Shown: positions 24,785 to 34,565, counted from the stretch's first letter. The stretch: DNA of 64,000 nt from Muscardinus avellanarius (GCA_963383645.1 OY726567.1:71632947-71696946); one strand, 5' to 3'. Program-made: numbers and translations. Notes: generated by a model from the letters alone, not told the origin.

Positions 24785-24964
24785 TCAAGACTAAACCCAG
24801 GAAGCTTTATCTCCAAGGTATGTCCCATGTCCTTTTCATTTTTTTAATTTTGAAACGGGTCTCCCTAAGTCACTGAGGGTATTGCAAGTTGCAACGGCTG
24901 GCCTCAAACTTGTAATCCTCTTGTCTCAGCCTCCCAAGTACTTGAATTACAGGTGTGCACCCTC
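24785..24964 (-). mobile_element. B1-dID SINE
   Basis: The ID half is degraded (AAACCCAGGAAGCTTTATCT); the B1 half is clear (TCTCAGCCTCCCAAGTACTT). The GT tract sits at its tail side. Confidence 0.75.
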
Positions 24965-25239
24965 CTTTGCTCTTGTTCACTATATCTCCCATAGCAAATC
25001 CTGTCATTTGCCCCTCTGACATGAACCCATCACCCACCCCTCACCACAGCCACTGACTACATACAAGACTTACCTTCTCCCCCATGGTGCCTACTAGGAA
25101 CTCCAAGAGCCACACCCTGAAAGCTCTCAGGAACCGTTCTTCCCAGTTCCTCAAACACTGAAGAGAAGGACAAGAGATGACTATGGTCACTAGCCAACTG
25201 CCAGCGTACTGTGTGGGCACCATCGGGATCCTTTAAAAG
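24965..25239. other. Single-copy intron around the candidate cassette exon
   Basis: Lacks repeats. Contains the possible exon at 25074-25157. Confidence 0.4.
25074..25157 (-). other. Candidate unannotated cassette exon (84 bp), possible poison exon
   Basis: On the minus strand a pyrimidine-rich tract ending CTTCTCTTCAG precedes 84 bp that end GAGAAG|GTAAGT, a near-perfect donor. Two of the three frames are open, but neither product resembles Mad1. If spliced after the MAD1L1 exon (phase 2), the frame entered would read Ser-Val-stop, so inclusion would truncate the protein and favour mRNA decay. Splice signals are seen directly; use of the exon is inference and it may be a chance pair of sites. 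Confidence 0.25.
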
Positions 25240-25415
25240 CGGTTCACTTCATCCTCATAGCCCCGTTGAAGCTGTCACTGCTATCCCCATCTGACAGGCG
25301 AGGCTCGGAAAAGCTAATTAAATTGTCCAAGGACAAAGCCTTATTGGATGGTGAAGCCAAGATTTGAACCCAGACAGCCTGTGTGCAGAGCCAGCAGGAG
25401 CTGGTGGACGTGGTC
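25240..25415 (-). mobile_element. MIR element
   Basis: Antisense MIR order is intact: CACTTCATCCTCATAGCCC, TATCCCCATCTGACAGGCGA, AGATTTGAACCCAGACAGCC. This is an ancient mammalian tRNA-derived SINE. Confidence 0.75.
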
Positions 25416-25658
25416 ACCAGCAGTGTGGGTACAGCACGACAGCCACTCGGATGCTTAGAGCACACATCCCAGCATCATGAATCTCCACCTGTCACTGGCC
25501 TTGCTGGCCTCTGGACGGCTCGAGAGCGCTGTAACTCATGCAGACACTGGCAGACAAAGGCGACAAGACCTCATTATACTCTAAGACAGTTTAAGAGGAC
25601 AGCCTAAGTGTCTTTGGACAAAGAGCAGCTGAAGAGCCACATTAAAAATTATGAGTAT

Positions 25659-25861
25659 AGCTGGACGGGGTGCTGCACACCTGTAATCCCAGTACTTGGG
25701 AAGCTGAAATAGGAGGATGGCAGGTTCAAAGCTAGCCTCAGCAACTGAGTGAGAATTGGTTTCAAAATTAACAAAAAAAAAAAAAAAATCAAACAGGGCT
25801 AGGGAAGTAGCTTGGAGGTAGAATGCCCCTGGGTTCAATCCTCAGTACCAAAAAAAAAAAA
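25659..25861 (+). mobile_element. B1-dID SINE
   Basis: GGACGGGGTGCTGCACACCT to GTTCAATCCTCAGTACC with A linker and A tail. Confidence 0.8.
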
Positions 25862-25876
25862 GAATTATGACCATGA

Positions 25877-26087
25877 AGTCAGGCAGAATGATGCAAGACC
25901 ATAATCCCTGAACTCAGGAAGTTCAGGCCTCCCACAGATTGCAAATTTAAGGCCAGTGCATGGTAATTTAGCAAGACCATGTTTCCAAATAAAATAAGCT
26001 AAACAGGTAGTTCAGAGGTGGAAACCCCATCCCCACCCCAGGTTTCAATCTCCAGTGCCATCAAAATAAAATAAAATAAAATAAAAA
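25877..26087 (+). mobile_element. B1-dID SINE, old variant
   Basis: Central part reads AAGGCCAGTGCATGGTAATT, a variant also seen at 49233 and 59557. The ID half is diverged (GTTTCAATCTCCAGTGCC) and the tail is (AAAAT)n. Confidence 0.75.
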
Positions 26088-26779
26088 CTATGACTGCAAT
26101 GTGGATCTTAAGTTACTCTTGGGCGTGGTGACAGAATCAAGCATGTGGTGGCCTCTGCAATGTGGACGGCAGTGATGACTCCTCTCCTGCTTCCTCTAGA
26201 GTCCCTTAGCTAAACAGTAACATCTCCTCCACATGGGGCAGGCCTGACAAAAGCCGCCCCAGAGGCAATAGCCCAGCCCAGCCCAAATCTGTGGACATCC
26301 AGGAACGATCAGGTACTTTGGCGCTTGTCATCCTATGTGGCAGGCAAAGGGCTCCTGTACCCAGAGGCAGCAAAACAAACTGCAGCCATGGGAGCAGGCC
26401 AGAGTGAGCACAGTTGTGGTTTGAGCAGGCAGCACTTGAAGAGTGAATGTCCAGAGAGCTCATTAGCCCCAAGGGCCTGGCCCGGCCAGCTGGAGAGGCT
26501 GCAGTAGGCGAGCGGGCAAGGACGACGTGAGCACGTCACCCGCGGCTTCTCTCCACTGGGCTCTACGGCTGGCTCTGCCTTCGGTCATCATCAGGAGAGT
26601 GACCGAGGCATCAGAGAAGCTGGACAGCACCGAATGCACAGGCAGGATTCATGACCCCAGGCCTCTGCTGAGGCAGAGAAACCAGAAAAAGGGGCCTGAA
26701 GAGCAGCTGTAGGTGCCGGCAGGGACCTGAGCTCCACCCTTGAGTGTAGCGCGTTAGATCCGGAGATAGACAGGCTGTG
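26088..26779. other. Single-copy intronic sequence
   Basis: No repeat or exon seen. Confidence 0.45.
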
Positions 26780-26970
26780 TCAAGTCCAGTCTGGGCTACT
26801 TCCTAACACGTCAATGCAGCACTCGAGTTCCTCTTCTGCAAAATGGAGTCTCAAGCATGCCCACCCAGGAGCTTCTATAAGGTTGAGTCAGAGGCTGCGC
26901 GGAAGCACTTGGCACGGGCAAGTGCCCATCGATACTGATTGCTCTCTAATCGCCCTCATTGTCATCGTGA
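26780..26970 (+). mobile_element. MIR element
   Basis: Sense MIR blocks CTGCAAAATGGAGTCTCAAG, ATAAGGTTGAGTCAGAGGC and GAAGCACTTGGCACGGGCA occur in the right order. Confidence 0.7.
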
Positions 26971-28023
26971 TTACAAATGGGGAAACGCAACCCTGGTCCC
27001 CGACAAGTCCTGAGAGGCCCGGCCCCCACCATCACTCTCCAAACCCGTATTTCCAGCAAAGCAGAGAACGCTCAAACAGCACGGTCCCTCAGACTCCCTG
27101 CACAAGCCTGCCAATCTTGGTTCTTAAACATTGCCCAGAACATGGGTAGGCAGCCTGTCACCCTTCAGGGTACATACCATGACAGCGTGGCCATAGACCA
27201 GGCCTTCTGCCCCTCCGGCAGAGCAAGGGCAATGGTCAGGGGTGTGCATGCAGTGGGATGCCCAGACACTAACAGGCCCCTGCAAGTGCAGAGGGGCTCC
27301 TCGAGAGAGAGAGAGAGAGCAGGGGACGCCTTGGCTTCGTCCATAAACAGAACAACCCGTCCTGTCCTCAGCCCCACAACCAGGAAGAATGTGATCAGAC
27401 TCAAAAAGCAAAACCATGGTGAGGACAGCAAACAGAGCCAGGCTCCCCGCACTGTAATCAGATTCCACCTGGAAGTGAAGAGGGTTTGGAGCAGGCCCAG
27501 ACACACATTTATATCCATGATGGATGGCGCCTCTTGAGCCATCCAAGGATGAGAAGATAAAGAAAAGCAGAGGGCCTGGCCTCACAGTGGGAACACCCCC
27601 TCACGGATGAATGCCAACAGGTGGCGCTCCCGCTTGAATGACTTCCTATTTGGCACATTATGAGCTGTCCTTTAAGCCCCGGACTGAGACTCCACCCTGA
27701 CCCCTGGCTGCACAGCCAACCAAAGGACCCTGCTTATCACACTGCCAGATGCCAACTGCACAATCCTTAAAACCGTCTAGAGAGACACATGCTCTCCCTC
27801 TAGAGATAAGGAAATTCACTTGAGTGAATCTACGAAAAGCTACCCGTTCCTTCCTGCCTGCTAAAAGTAGCATTTCCCTTCATCTCCCCACATGTGAAAG
27901 GGCCCAGGAGTTTCCTGACTCCAAAATGCCAGCCACGATCAGGAGGGACACAAGACCCACCAACAGGCTTCCAGCCTCCAGATTATGGGACCAAAACACT
28001 AAGAATGATCATTTCACAGTGGC
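26971..28023. other. Single-copy intronic sequence
   Basis: A 186-codon plus-strand frame (26977-27537) and a 153-codon minus frame overlap it; neither has domain features or splice bounds. A short (GA)n lies at 27303. Confidence 0.45.
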
Positions 28024-28335
28024 AACAGCTGTGATTCCAGCTTCTCAGGCGGCTGGGGCAGAAAGTTCAAGACCAGCCTGGACAATCTGTCAAGACCCTG
28101 TTCCAAAATAAAAATTTTAAAAGGGTCTCTGGGCAGGGTGCGGGGGTACGTGCTTATAATCCCAGTACTTGGGAGGCTGAAATAGGAGGATCACAGGTCC
28201 GCAGCCAGCCTCAGCAACCTGGAGAAACCCTCTGCAAATTAGCAAAACCCTGTTTCGAAATAAAAAATAAGCTAGGCATTGTGGTGCACACTTGTAATCC
28301 CAGTACTTTGGGAGGCTGAGACAGGAGGATTGCTT
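28024..28335 (+). mobile_element. Stack of three B1 halves
   Basis: B1 parts at 28024-28125, 28132-28268 and 28271-28335 follow one another head to tail, each broken at its A-rich linker by the next. The third is cut by an antisense SINE. Confidence 0.75.
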
Positions 28336-28561
28336 TTTGTTTTTTTTGCAGGGGGGGGGGAGTACTAGGGGTGGAACCCTAGGGGCTTTTCTACCTCCGG
28401 GCTATACTTTCAGACCTATTTTATATTTTATTTGGAAACAGGGTCTCACTAAGTTGCTGAGAGCCTCACCAAGTAGCTGAGGCTGGATTCAAACCTGTGC
28501 GATCCTCCTGTCTCAGCCTTCCGAGCACTGGGATTACAAACGTGTGCCACCACACCCAGCT
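28336..28561 (-). mobile_element. B1-dID SINE inserted in a B1 half
   Basis: The poly-G/T tail, AGTACTAGGGGTGGAACCCT and CTACCTCCGGGCTATACTTT lead to CCACCACACCCAGCT. The interrupted host resumes at AGGATTTCAGTTTCAAAG. Confidence 0.85.
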
Positions 28562-28718
28562 AGGATTTCAGTTTCAAAGTTTTCAAACTTAGTGAGGCCC
28601 TCTGTAACTTAGTGAAACCCTGTTTCTAAATAAGAAGTGAAATTGGGCTGAGGGTTTAGCTCAGAGGTAGAATGCCTCTGGGTTCAATACCCAGTGCCAC
28701 AAAAAAATAAAAAATAAA
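28562..28718 (+). mobile_element. Remainder of the interrupted B1-dID SINE
   Basis: Continues with ACTTAGTGAGGCCCTCTGTA and an ID half ending TTCAATACCCAGTGCC. Confidence 0.75.
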
Positions 28719-28721
28719 ATT

Positions 28722-28762
28722 GCACTAGAGATGTAGCTCAGAGTTAAAATGCCCCTGAGTTC
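28722..28762 (+). mobile_element. ID half split by an antisense SINE
   Basis: Runs from GATGTAGCTCAGAGTTAAAA to CCCTGAGTTC and resumes at 29025 with CCCTGAGTTCATTTCTCAGT. The 10-bp CCCTGAGTTC (28753-28762 and 29025-29034) is the target-site duplication. Confidence 0.85.
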
Positions 28763-28813
<51 letters not shown>

Positions 28814-28815
28814 TC
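28763..28815. repeat. (TTTC)n microsatellite
   Basis: About 13 units at the poly-T (antisense A-tail) end of the SINE that follows. Confidence 0.95.
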
Positions 28816-29024
28816 GTGGGTCTGGGGATGGAACCCAGGGGCATTCTACCTCCAAGCTATACCTTCAGCCCTATTTTTTATTCTTTATTTTGAAACTGGG
28901 TCTCACTAGGTTGCAAAGGGCCTAACTAAGTAGCTGAAGCTGTCCTTGAACCTTGATCCTCCGATCCTCTGATCTCAGCCTCCCGAATGCTGGGATTACA
29001 AGTGCGGGCCACCACACACGGCTT
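28816..29024 (-). mobile_element. B1-dID SINE inserted in an ID half
   Basis: GGTCTGGGGATGGAACCCAG to GCCACCACACACGGCTT. The (TTTC)n tail and flanking 10-bp duplication define the insertion precisely. Confidence 0.9.
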
Positions 29025-29067
29025 CCCTGAGTTCATTTCTCAGTACCAGAAAAAAATAAAAAAATAG

Positions 29068-29181
29068 AGCCGGGTGGCATGCTTGTAATCCCAGCACAGG
29101 GCTGGGGGTACAGCTTGGAGGTAGAATGCCCCTGGTTCCATCCCCAGTACCGCAAAAAAATAAAAAATTAAAATTAAAAAA
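29068..29181 (+). mobile_element. Truncated B1-dID SINE
   Basis: The B1 head (GCCGGGTGGCATGCTTGTAA) jumps straight to GGGCTGGGGGTACAGC, an internal deletion of most of B1. Confidence 0.8.
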
Positions 29182-29182
29182 A

Positions 29183-29283
29183 GGAGCTGTGGCTGCAGCT
29201 CAGTGACAGAGATCCTCCCTAGCATGTGTGAAGCCCTGGGTTCCATCCCCAACCTTGTTTAAAAAAAATTTAAAAAAATTTAA
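29183..29283 (+). mobile_element. Full-length ID SINE (tRNA-Ala-like)
   Basis: CTCAGTGACAGAGATCCTCC then TAGCATGTGTGAAGCCCTGG and GTTCCATCCCC, so both Pol III box regions are present. It retains the anticodon-arm segment missing from the dimer ID halves. A mobile copy, not a functional tRNA gene. Confidence 0.8.
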
Positions 29284-29296
29284 AAAGCGTGGGGGA

Positions 29297-29452
29297 AGCT
29301 GGGCATAGTGGTACACATCTGTAATCTCAAGCCTCAGCAACTTAGTGAGACCTTCAGCAAGACTTGCTTGAGAATAAGAAATAAAAAGGGCTGCAGGTAG
29401 AGTACTTGGAGGGGCTTGGAGGTAGAATGCCCCTTGGTTCAATCCCCCCCCC
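29297..29452 (+). mobile_element. B1-dID SINE, internally deleted
   Basis: GCTGGGCATAGTGGTACACA, lacks the middle of B1, and ends GGTTCAATCCCCCC before an A/C-rich tail. Confidence 0.75.
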
Positions 29453-30272
29453 AACCAAACAAAAACAAAAACAACAAAAGAAAGAGGCCGGTGGGGTTCA
29501 CAACCCACAGGCAGAGGCGGTGTTGCAGAGCGCCCCTTCCTGGGCCTCTCCAGGTGGACACTGGTCCTGCTGCCCCGGGTCAGAGCAGAAGCACCTGGCT
29601 GGCTGGCTGGCTGGCTGGCTGAAGGAGAATGCAGGCATGTTTCCTCCGCCTTAACAGTCCACTCCATTTCATAGAGTAAAACGGAGAGGATCACCCGGCA
29701 AAAGGTCCAAGCTTCAATTCCAAATCGCTTTTCATGCCCGCCTCATCTGACAGTGGCTTTGAAAGCAAAAGGCAATCTTTATCATTTGAGCTTTTTAAAG
29801 TAAATTGATGTGATTATGCCCAACATAACCAAATGTTCCTAAAAGCCAATTTTCAAAGTGACATCAGCTCCCCAAAAAGAAGCCCTTCCTTCTGGCTACT
29901 GATAAATTATTAAAACACTGTCTCCATAGGAGGACAGACCAAGGCTGGACACTGACAGCACACAGGCCGGCTCTGCGCTCTCCTCGCACATCCCCATCCA
30001 GTGGTCGGTTGCCAGGACGCCTGGGGCTCTTGCAGCAGTCACTAATGCACAGCTTTGCCTTGTGGCCCTGCTCACTGCAGAAGCCCAACCCCAGAGAGCA
30101 GGAGCACAAACTAGACAACCTGTGGCCCATTGCAGCAGCCCCGTCCTCTCTGCCAGGCTCTGGCCTGGGGCAGGCACAAGGGCACAGCTTTGACCAGTGA
30201 CGGGGATCTGCTGAGTGCAGTCCTGGAAAAGGCTTCCTTGTTCCAGGAAAGGTTCAAGAAAGAGATCTCTCG
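29453..30272. other. Single-copy intron with a candidate conserved element at 29690-29910
   Basis: A (GGCT)n tract of six units lies at 29598-29621. 29690-29910 is AT-rich and free of repeats (ATTTGAGCTTTTTAAAGTAA, ATTGATGTGATTATGCCC), unlike its GC-rich flanks. Confidence 0.35.
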
Positions 30273-30570
30273 GTTGGATGCAGTGGCACACACCTGTAAT
30301 CCCAGTACCAGGGAGGCTGAGACAGGTGGATTGCAGGTTCAAGACCAGCCTCAGCAACTTACCAAGGCCCCCTACAACTTAGCAAGACCCTGTTTCAAAA
30401 CAAAAAATAAAACAGGGCCGGGGGTGTAGCTAAGAGGTAGAATACACCTGGGTTCAATTTCCAGTAACACACACAAAAAAAAAATAAAAATAAATAAAAA
30501 TAAAATATAAATAAAAATCAAATAAGGCAGGGGGTATAACTCAGAGATGGAATGTCCCTGGATTCAATGG
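30273..30570 (+). mobile_element. B1-dID SINE plus adjacent ID fragment
   Basis: The dimer at 30273-30489 ends GTTCAATTTCCAGTAACAC. After an AAATA-type A-rich run, a second partial ID (GGGTATAACTCAGAGATGGA) follows at 30527-30570. Confidence 0.8.
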
Positions 30571-31959
30571 AAGAGGGAGACAAAGAGGGACGTGTCTCTG
30601 AACATGACACCCACACCTTACCCGGGCAGACACCTCAAAGTCACAGGAAACTGGCCTGAGCAGCCAGCCAAGGACGAGCGGACTCTAAAGAGAAGCGCAG
30701 GCGCATCTGGTCAGCACTAACACCTATGGGATCATCTGCATTACAGACCTTTTACCGTCCATAAGGACCTTTGCTAGCTCAGACCTTGCTCACAAGATGA
30801 CCAGGACAGGCACCTAGAGAGTTCAGGATAAGGAAAGGAAGGAACTCTCAGCCTCACTCACCAGCCTGGGGGTGGGGGGAAACCTGGAGACTAAGTCACA
30901 GAAACCCTCCACGGACAAGATGTGGGAGCTCCCAGGGTACGGAGCACATCAGGTGCTAGGAGGACGGCACACCTGGCGAAGGCAGGGCGGCTCAGCACAC
31001 TTGCCCATACCTTCCCCTGTGCGCCCTTCGAGGGCACCTGGCTATGACTGAGCTGGGTCCTCCAGGAGTCATGAGTAAGACCTTTCCTGAGATCTAGCAA
31101 GCCATCAGACCTGAAGAAGGGGTTGTGGGCCCCCTAAACTTGTAGTTGGACAGAGTGTGAGTGACCTGGGGACCTGACAATTCCAACTGGCATCTCAGTG
31201 GCTGCATCCTTATGGGATCGCACCCTGGAACGTGCTAACTCCAGGCAGTTGAGCTGAACTCTAAGACCCCAGCTGGTGCAAAGTGGGAGAAGGGTGTTGG
31301 AAATGACACCACACATTTAGCGTCAGGAAGAAAAACCTAACACCAGGCACTGGTGAAGTCCTGCGGTCACCCACCTCTAGACCTCCTGCTACACCACCAA
31401 AGAATCTGCTCGGTGCTCACGCCAGCTGGGTGAGATTTTTGTCACTTGCAGACAAAGGCATCAGATGGTTGAAATATTCGCTGAGTCTTCCCTGAGGGTT
31501 CAAGTCTACACACACACACACACACATGCACCCCAGAGGACTGGGTTTCTACACCAGGACAGGGTCATTCAGAATCCACACCCTGCTGGAAAGACGAGGA
31601 TGCTCTGGACCCAAGCAGGGACTCCAAGTCAGAAAGCCGACCACCAGGAACTCAGAGGCGACTCAGCACGCTGTCAGAATCTCTCAGTGCCCCAAGCTTC
31701 CTCTCTGCCACACAGTGTGCCCTCGCTCCACACCATCTCAGACCAGGCCAGATCCAACGATGAAGAGCAGCCGTCCCTGAGTGCCACAGCTGTGCGTGAT
31801 CTGAGTGTGCTCCCCAGGGCGGCAAGGGTACGAGAAGGTGGGCCCCGCGGGAGGTGCTCAGATCATCACGTGTGCGGCCTAGGAAGGGCCCGAGCGACGT
31901 CAGAATGCTTGGCCAGTTCTCACGAGGGCAGTCATGAGAGCAGCACACCCGATCCCTCT
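30571..31959. other. Single-copy intronic sequence downstream of the exon
   Basis: Only chance frames, including a 213-codon plus-strand one (31465-32106) that runs into the LTR remnant. A short (CA)n lies at 31510. Confidence 0.45.
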
Positions 31960-32115
31960 CTCTCCCTAATGCTCCCTTGCACGAATACACCTTGCCAGAG
32001 CCAAGCTGAGGTTGGCTTTATGCCCTTCCATCTCAAAACCTATGAGCTAAATAAACCTCTTTACTTTAAAAAGCACCCGAACTCGGGTACTTCACTACAG
32101 CAATGAAAAACAGAT
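31960..32115 (+). mobile_element. 3' part of an old MaLR-type LTR
   Basis: CCTATGAGCTAAATAAACCT, TTTACTTTAAAAAGCACCCG, CTCGGGTACTTCACTACAGC and AATGAAAAACAGATTCCAAG match the typical MST/MLT-like LTR 3' end, including its polyadenylation signal AATAAA. It ends about 80 bp from the MAD1L1 donor, on the opposite strand. Assigned from memory of the family. Confidence 0.65.
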
Positions 32116-32193
32116 TCCAAGTGAGCCCAGAGGGTCCCACTCTACCTCATCCTACCTGCCCAGATGAAATGCATCCCCACGGGCACCAGAGGC

Positions 32194-32199
32194 ACCTAC
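32194..32199 (-). promoter_or_regulatory. MAD1L1: Splice donor GTAGGT of the MAD1L1 exon
   Basis: On the minus strand CAG|GTAGGT follows the exon. It is a strong donor and sets the 3' exon edge. Confidence 0.9.
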
Positions 32200-32286
32200 C
32201 TGCTAGCGATGGTGCTGTTCTTCTCCTTCAGGGCAAGCTCTCGCTGCTGCAGCTCAACAACAAATCTGGAAAGGTCTTCTGGAGTC
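32200..32286 (-). CDS. MAD1L1: MAD1L1 internal coding exon (87 bp)
   Basis: The minus strand reads 1 + 28 codons + 2 nt. The 28 codons begin [20 protein letters not shown] and continue with a charged stretch ending in IAS. From memory, human Mad1 has the same block at about residues 329-358 of 718, differing only by conservative changes (E for D, and a T-I-A versus A-V-T stretch). The exon starts after a polypyrimidine tract and CTTAG, and ends at AGCAG|GTAGGT. Phase is 2 at both ends, so the first G completes a split Arg codon and the final AG starts the next codon (Ser in human). Mad1 is a long coiled-coil protein that holds Mad2 at unattached kinetochores and nuclear pores for spindle-checkpoint signalling. 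This segment lies in the coiled coil upstream of the Mad2-binding motif. No flanking exon was found, so the gene is only sampled here. Exon identity is confident; full gene structure is inferred. Confidence 0.95.
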
Positions 32287-32312
32287 CTAAGGGATAAAGA
32301 AGGCACGCTCAG
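32287..32312 (-). promoter_or_regulatory. MAD1L1: Splice acceptor and branch-point region of the MAD1L1 exon
   Basis: Read on the minus strand, this is CTGAGC followed by a pyrimidine-rich tract ending CCCTTAG directly before the exon. The branch adenosine is probably opposite position 32309, about 22 nt upstream of the AG, which is a normal spacing. Confidence 0.8.
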
Positions 32313-32844
32313 TTCCAGCTGTCCCCAGAGGTGGGCCTAATTCCCGGGAGTAGCCGCTGCTGACAACTCAGGGACTGGATGAGTTCAGTGTGAGGGCCCA
32401 CATGCCGGGCAGGGAGCCCTCGCCACCACCCACTCCAACCACAGCCCGTCGCTGGCCACGCAACATTGGTAGGCTACCTTCACAAGCCTTTACTTTACTG
32501 CCCCGTCCCAACAGAGACAACGCGTAACAGGGCCGCCCTGCCAAGGAAACAAGGTTCACAAAGCACTGCCCGGGGCCTGGCACAGAGACGGTGCTCAGCA
32601 GCCCTGCACGCAGGAGCACAGTGAAGAGTAGAAATGTGTATCCCCACACGTCATAGCTTCCTCAACTCTTCCCGATCATCTCAGTTAATGCACAGCACCC
32701 TTTTTTTTTTTTAAATGTTTTCATCTTTCAATGAGGAAAGAGAGACCCAAAGATGCTGCTGGCTATACAAAGTCTGCTCATCTCATGCGTGCAACTGAAC
32801 TCAATCCGTATGGTTTTTCTGTTTGTTTGTTTGGTTGGTTGGTA
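32313..32844. other. Intron just upstream of the exon
   Basis: GC-rich near the exon. A short MIR-like piece (AAAGCACTGCCCGGGGCCTG) lies near 32556-32600. No further exon. Confidence 0.4.
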
Positions 32845-33110
32845 TATGTGTGATACTAAGGGTTGAGCTCAGGAGGCACTCTACCACTGTGCGCCCTTTT
32901 TTATTGGGGGGGGGGGACTACGAATTGGACCCGGGAACATTTTACCTCGTAGCTATCCTCTCGGCCCTTTTTAGTTTTTATTTTGAGACAGGATCTCTCT
33001 AAGTAGCTGAAGGTCTCACTAAATTGCTACGGCTAGTCTCGAATCTGCAATCCTTCAGCCTCAGCCTCACCAGCACTGGGATTAAGGGTGTGCACCACCA
33101 TGCCTGGCTC
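32845..33110 (-). mobile_element. ID fragment plus B1-dID SINE, nested
   Basis: A degraded antisense ID (32845-32897) precedes a G-run and a fuller dimer ending CACCACCATGCCTGGC. Confidence 0.75.
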
Positions 33111-33119
33111 CTGGGGGCA

Positions 33120-33271
33120 TAGGGATAGGGGTGCTGGAGATTGAACCATGGGTGTTCTATCTCTGATCATTTTATGTTTTACTTTAAAACAGGGTCTCAC
33201 TAAGCCCTTGAGGCTGGCCTTGAATGTATAATCCTCCTGGCATTACAGGCATGCACCACCATGCCCGGCTT
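33120..33271 (-). mobile_element. B1-dID SINE with shortened B1
   Basis: GGTGCTGGAGATTGAACCAT to CACCACCATGCCCGGC. Part of B1 between CCTCCTG and GCATTACAGG is missing. Confidence 0.75.
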
Positions 33272-34565
33272 CTTGTGAACTTACAATGAGAATTCACTTA
33301 TTACACCTATAACTTTGAAGAAACACTACAAAAAATGAAGGAAAACCACACAGCCCAGCAAGGTAACAAGGTAAGACAAGCTACTGGAAGCGCTCAGCCT
33401 GAGGAGCAGGTAGCTGGTTCAAGAGCAAGCACCGACCACACACTGCCCAGCCCAGCACAAGCCCAGACAACTGCCGCAGGGCAAAGGGCACGTGGAAAAG
33501 GAGGATTCCGGGATGAAGCCCAGTCCTGCGGAAGACAGCGCAGAGCTCGGCCGCCTGTGCCGAGCTCCGCGTAAGCAGCAGAGCCCTCCCGAGCTGTGGG
33601 ATCAGGCAGGATTTCTTCAGGCACAGCCTCAGCCACGTCTCAAAGCAAAGACCAGAAGCCCGCATACCTCCAACTGGCAAGAAGAGTGTTTATTTTCCGG
33701 GAGCCTCCTGACCTCTGTGTGGTTAAAGCTACTCAGAGATGCTCACCCGGGGCGCTCCGGGGAGTAGCTAAGTGCTTGGAACTAGAAGGAATCACGCCAA
33801 GTGCCATTACAGCCCAAAAATAACACCGCCGGTCCATTCGGAAACTTGCACTTCGCAACTACAAAGTGGGAGGCATTCGGGGCCTCGGGAGCCTCCGACA
33901 CAGAGATGACAGGAGAGTGACAGCTCCAACTGCAGCCCAAGCTGTGACATCTGCTGCAGAAGCCCCGGCTTCAGCTGCACCGCCTTTCACATTCTAACTG
34001 GGGGCTTTCAGGGAAAAAGTCTTTTTTGTTCCATCCGCAGCTGAATTTTGACTCAAACTCAGCTGCGTGTAGAATAGCAGAGGGTTGTGGGGATCGAGCC
34101 CACCGATTTATTTCTGTGGCAAAGGCAGTTCCAGCCACAGCTATTTTGAGGCCCTAATAGCAGATGCCATCGCTCTCTGAAGCCCTAAGTGCCAGTTTCA
34201 CTGAGTCTGAAAGACACCAGATCCAGAGAATGCCAGTCTAAAATGAATGATACGGCAACAGCCACAAAACCAACCGACCATCGAGAAACCTGCAGCTTTT
34301 CTCCCAAGGTGCTATTTGTCCCAAAGAATAGGAACCTACAGCACCTATGACCGCCGTCCAACTCTGCAGGGCCTGGGCTTCGGCCAAGGCCCGACCTGAA
34401 AGAAGGGAACAGATCCCAAGTGGGATGGGTTTTCGTGAACAGTATTTCAAAATGGGAAAACATTACACAGCAAAAACGTATGCTAAAAGCCGAAAGAATG
34501 GCAAGTACTCATGGCTGCCAGTCCCTTCAGGCAGCCCAGACGTCAGACATCGTATGTGTGTGTGT
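33272..34565. other. Single-copy intron with a possible conserved element at 33990-34260
   Basis: GC-rich to 33.95 kb. Then about 270 bp with GCAGCTGAATTTTGACTCAA and ACAGCTATTTTGAGGCCC, lower GC and no repeat. No exon seen. Confidence 0.35.

Larger units (their letters stand above)
1..32199 (-). other. MAD1L1: Partial MAD1L1 intron downstream of the exon
   Basis: Everything from the exon donor to the left edge is taken as intron because no sequence resembling the next Mad1 segment (the Ala-Arg-Gly-Leu-Glu-Lys region of human Mad1) was seen on the minus strand. The intron is therefore at least 32.2 kb. It holds SINEs, one old L1, MIR/L2 remnants, a minisatellite and GC-rich single-copy DNA. 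Confidence 0.75.

Noticed and set aside
26977..27537. 186-codon plus-strand frame
   Set aside because: Starts in a MIR-bearing region, no domain, and an equally long antisense frame overlaps it.
29183..29283. tRNA gene
   Set aside because: tRNA-like boxes are present but the body and A-rich tail match the ID SINE, and acceptor-stem pairing is absent.
31465..32106. 213-codon plus-strand frame near the MAD1L1 exon
   Set aside because: Crosses a CA repeat and ends in an LTR remnant. No coding signature.
32667..32800. Second MIR upstream of the exon
   Set aside because: Only a few words match the antisense MIR core; too short and interrupted by a T run to call.
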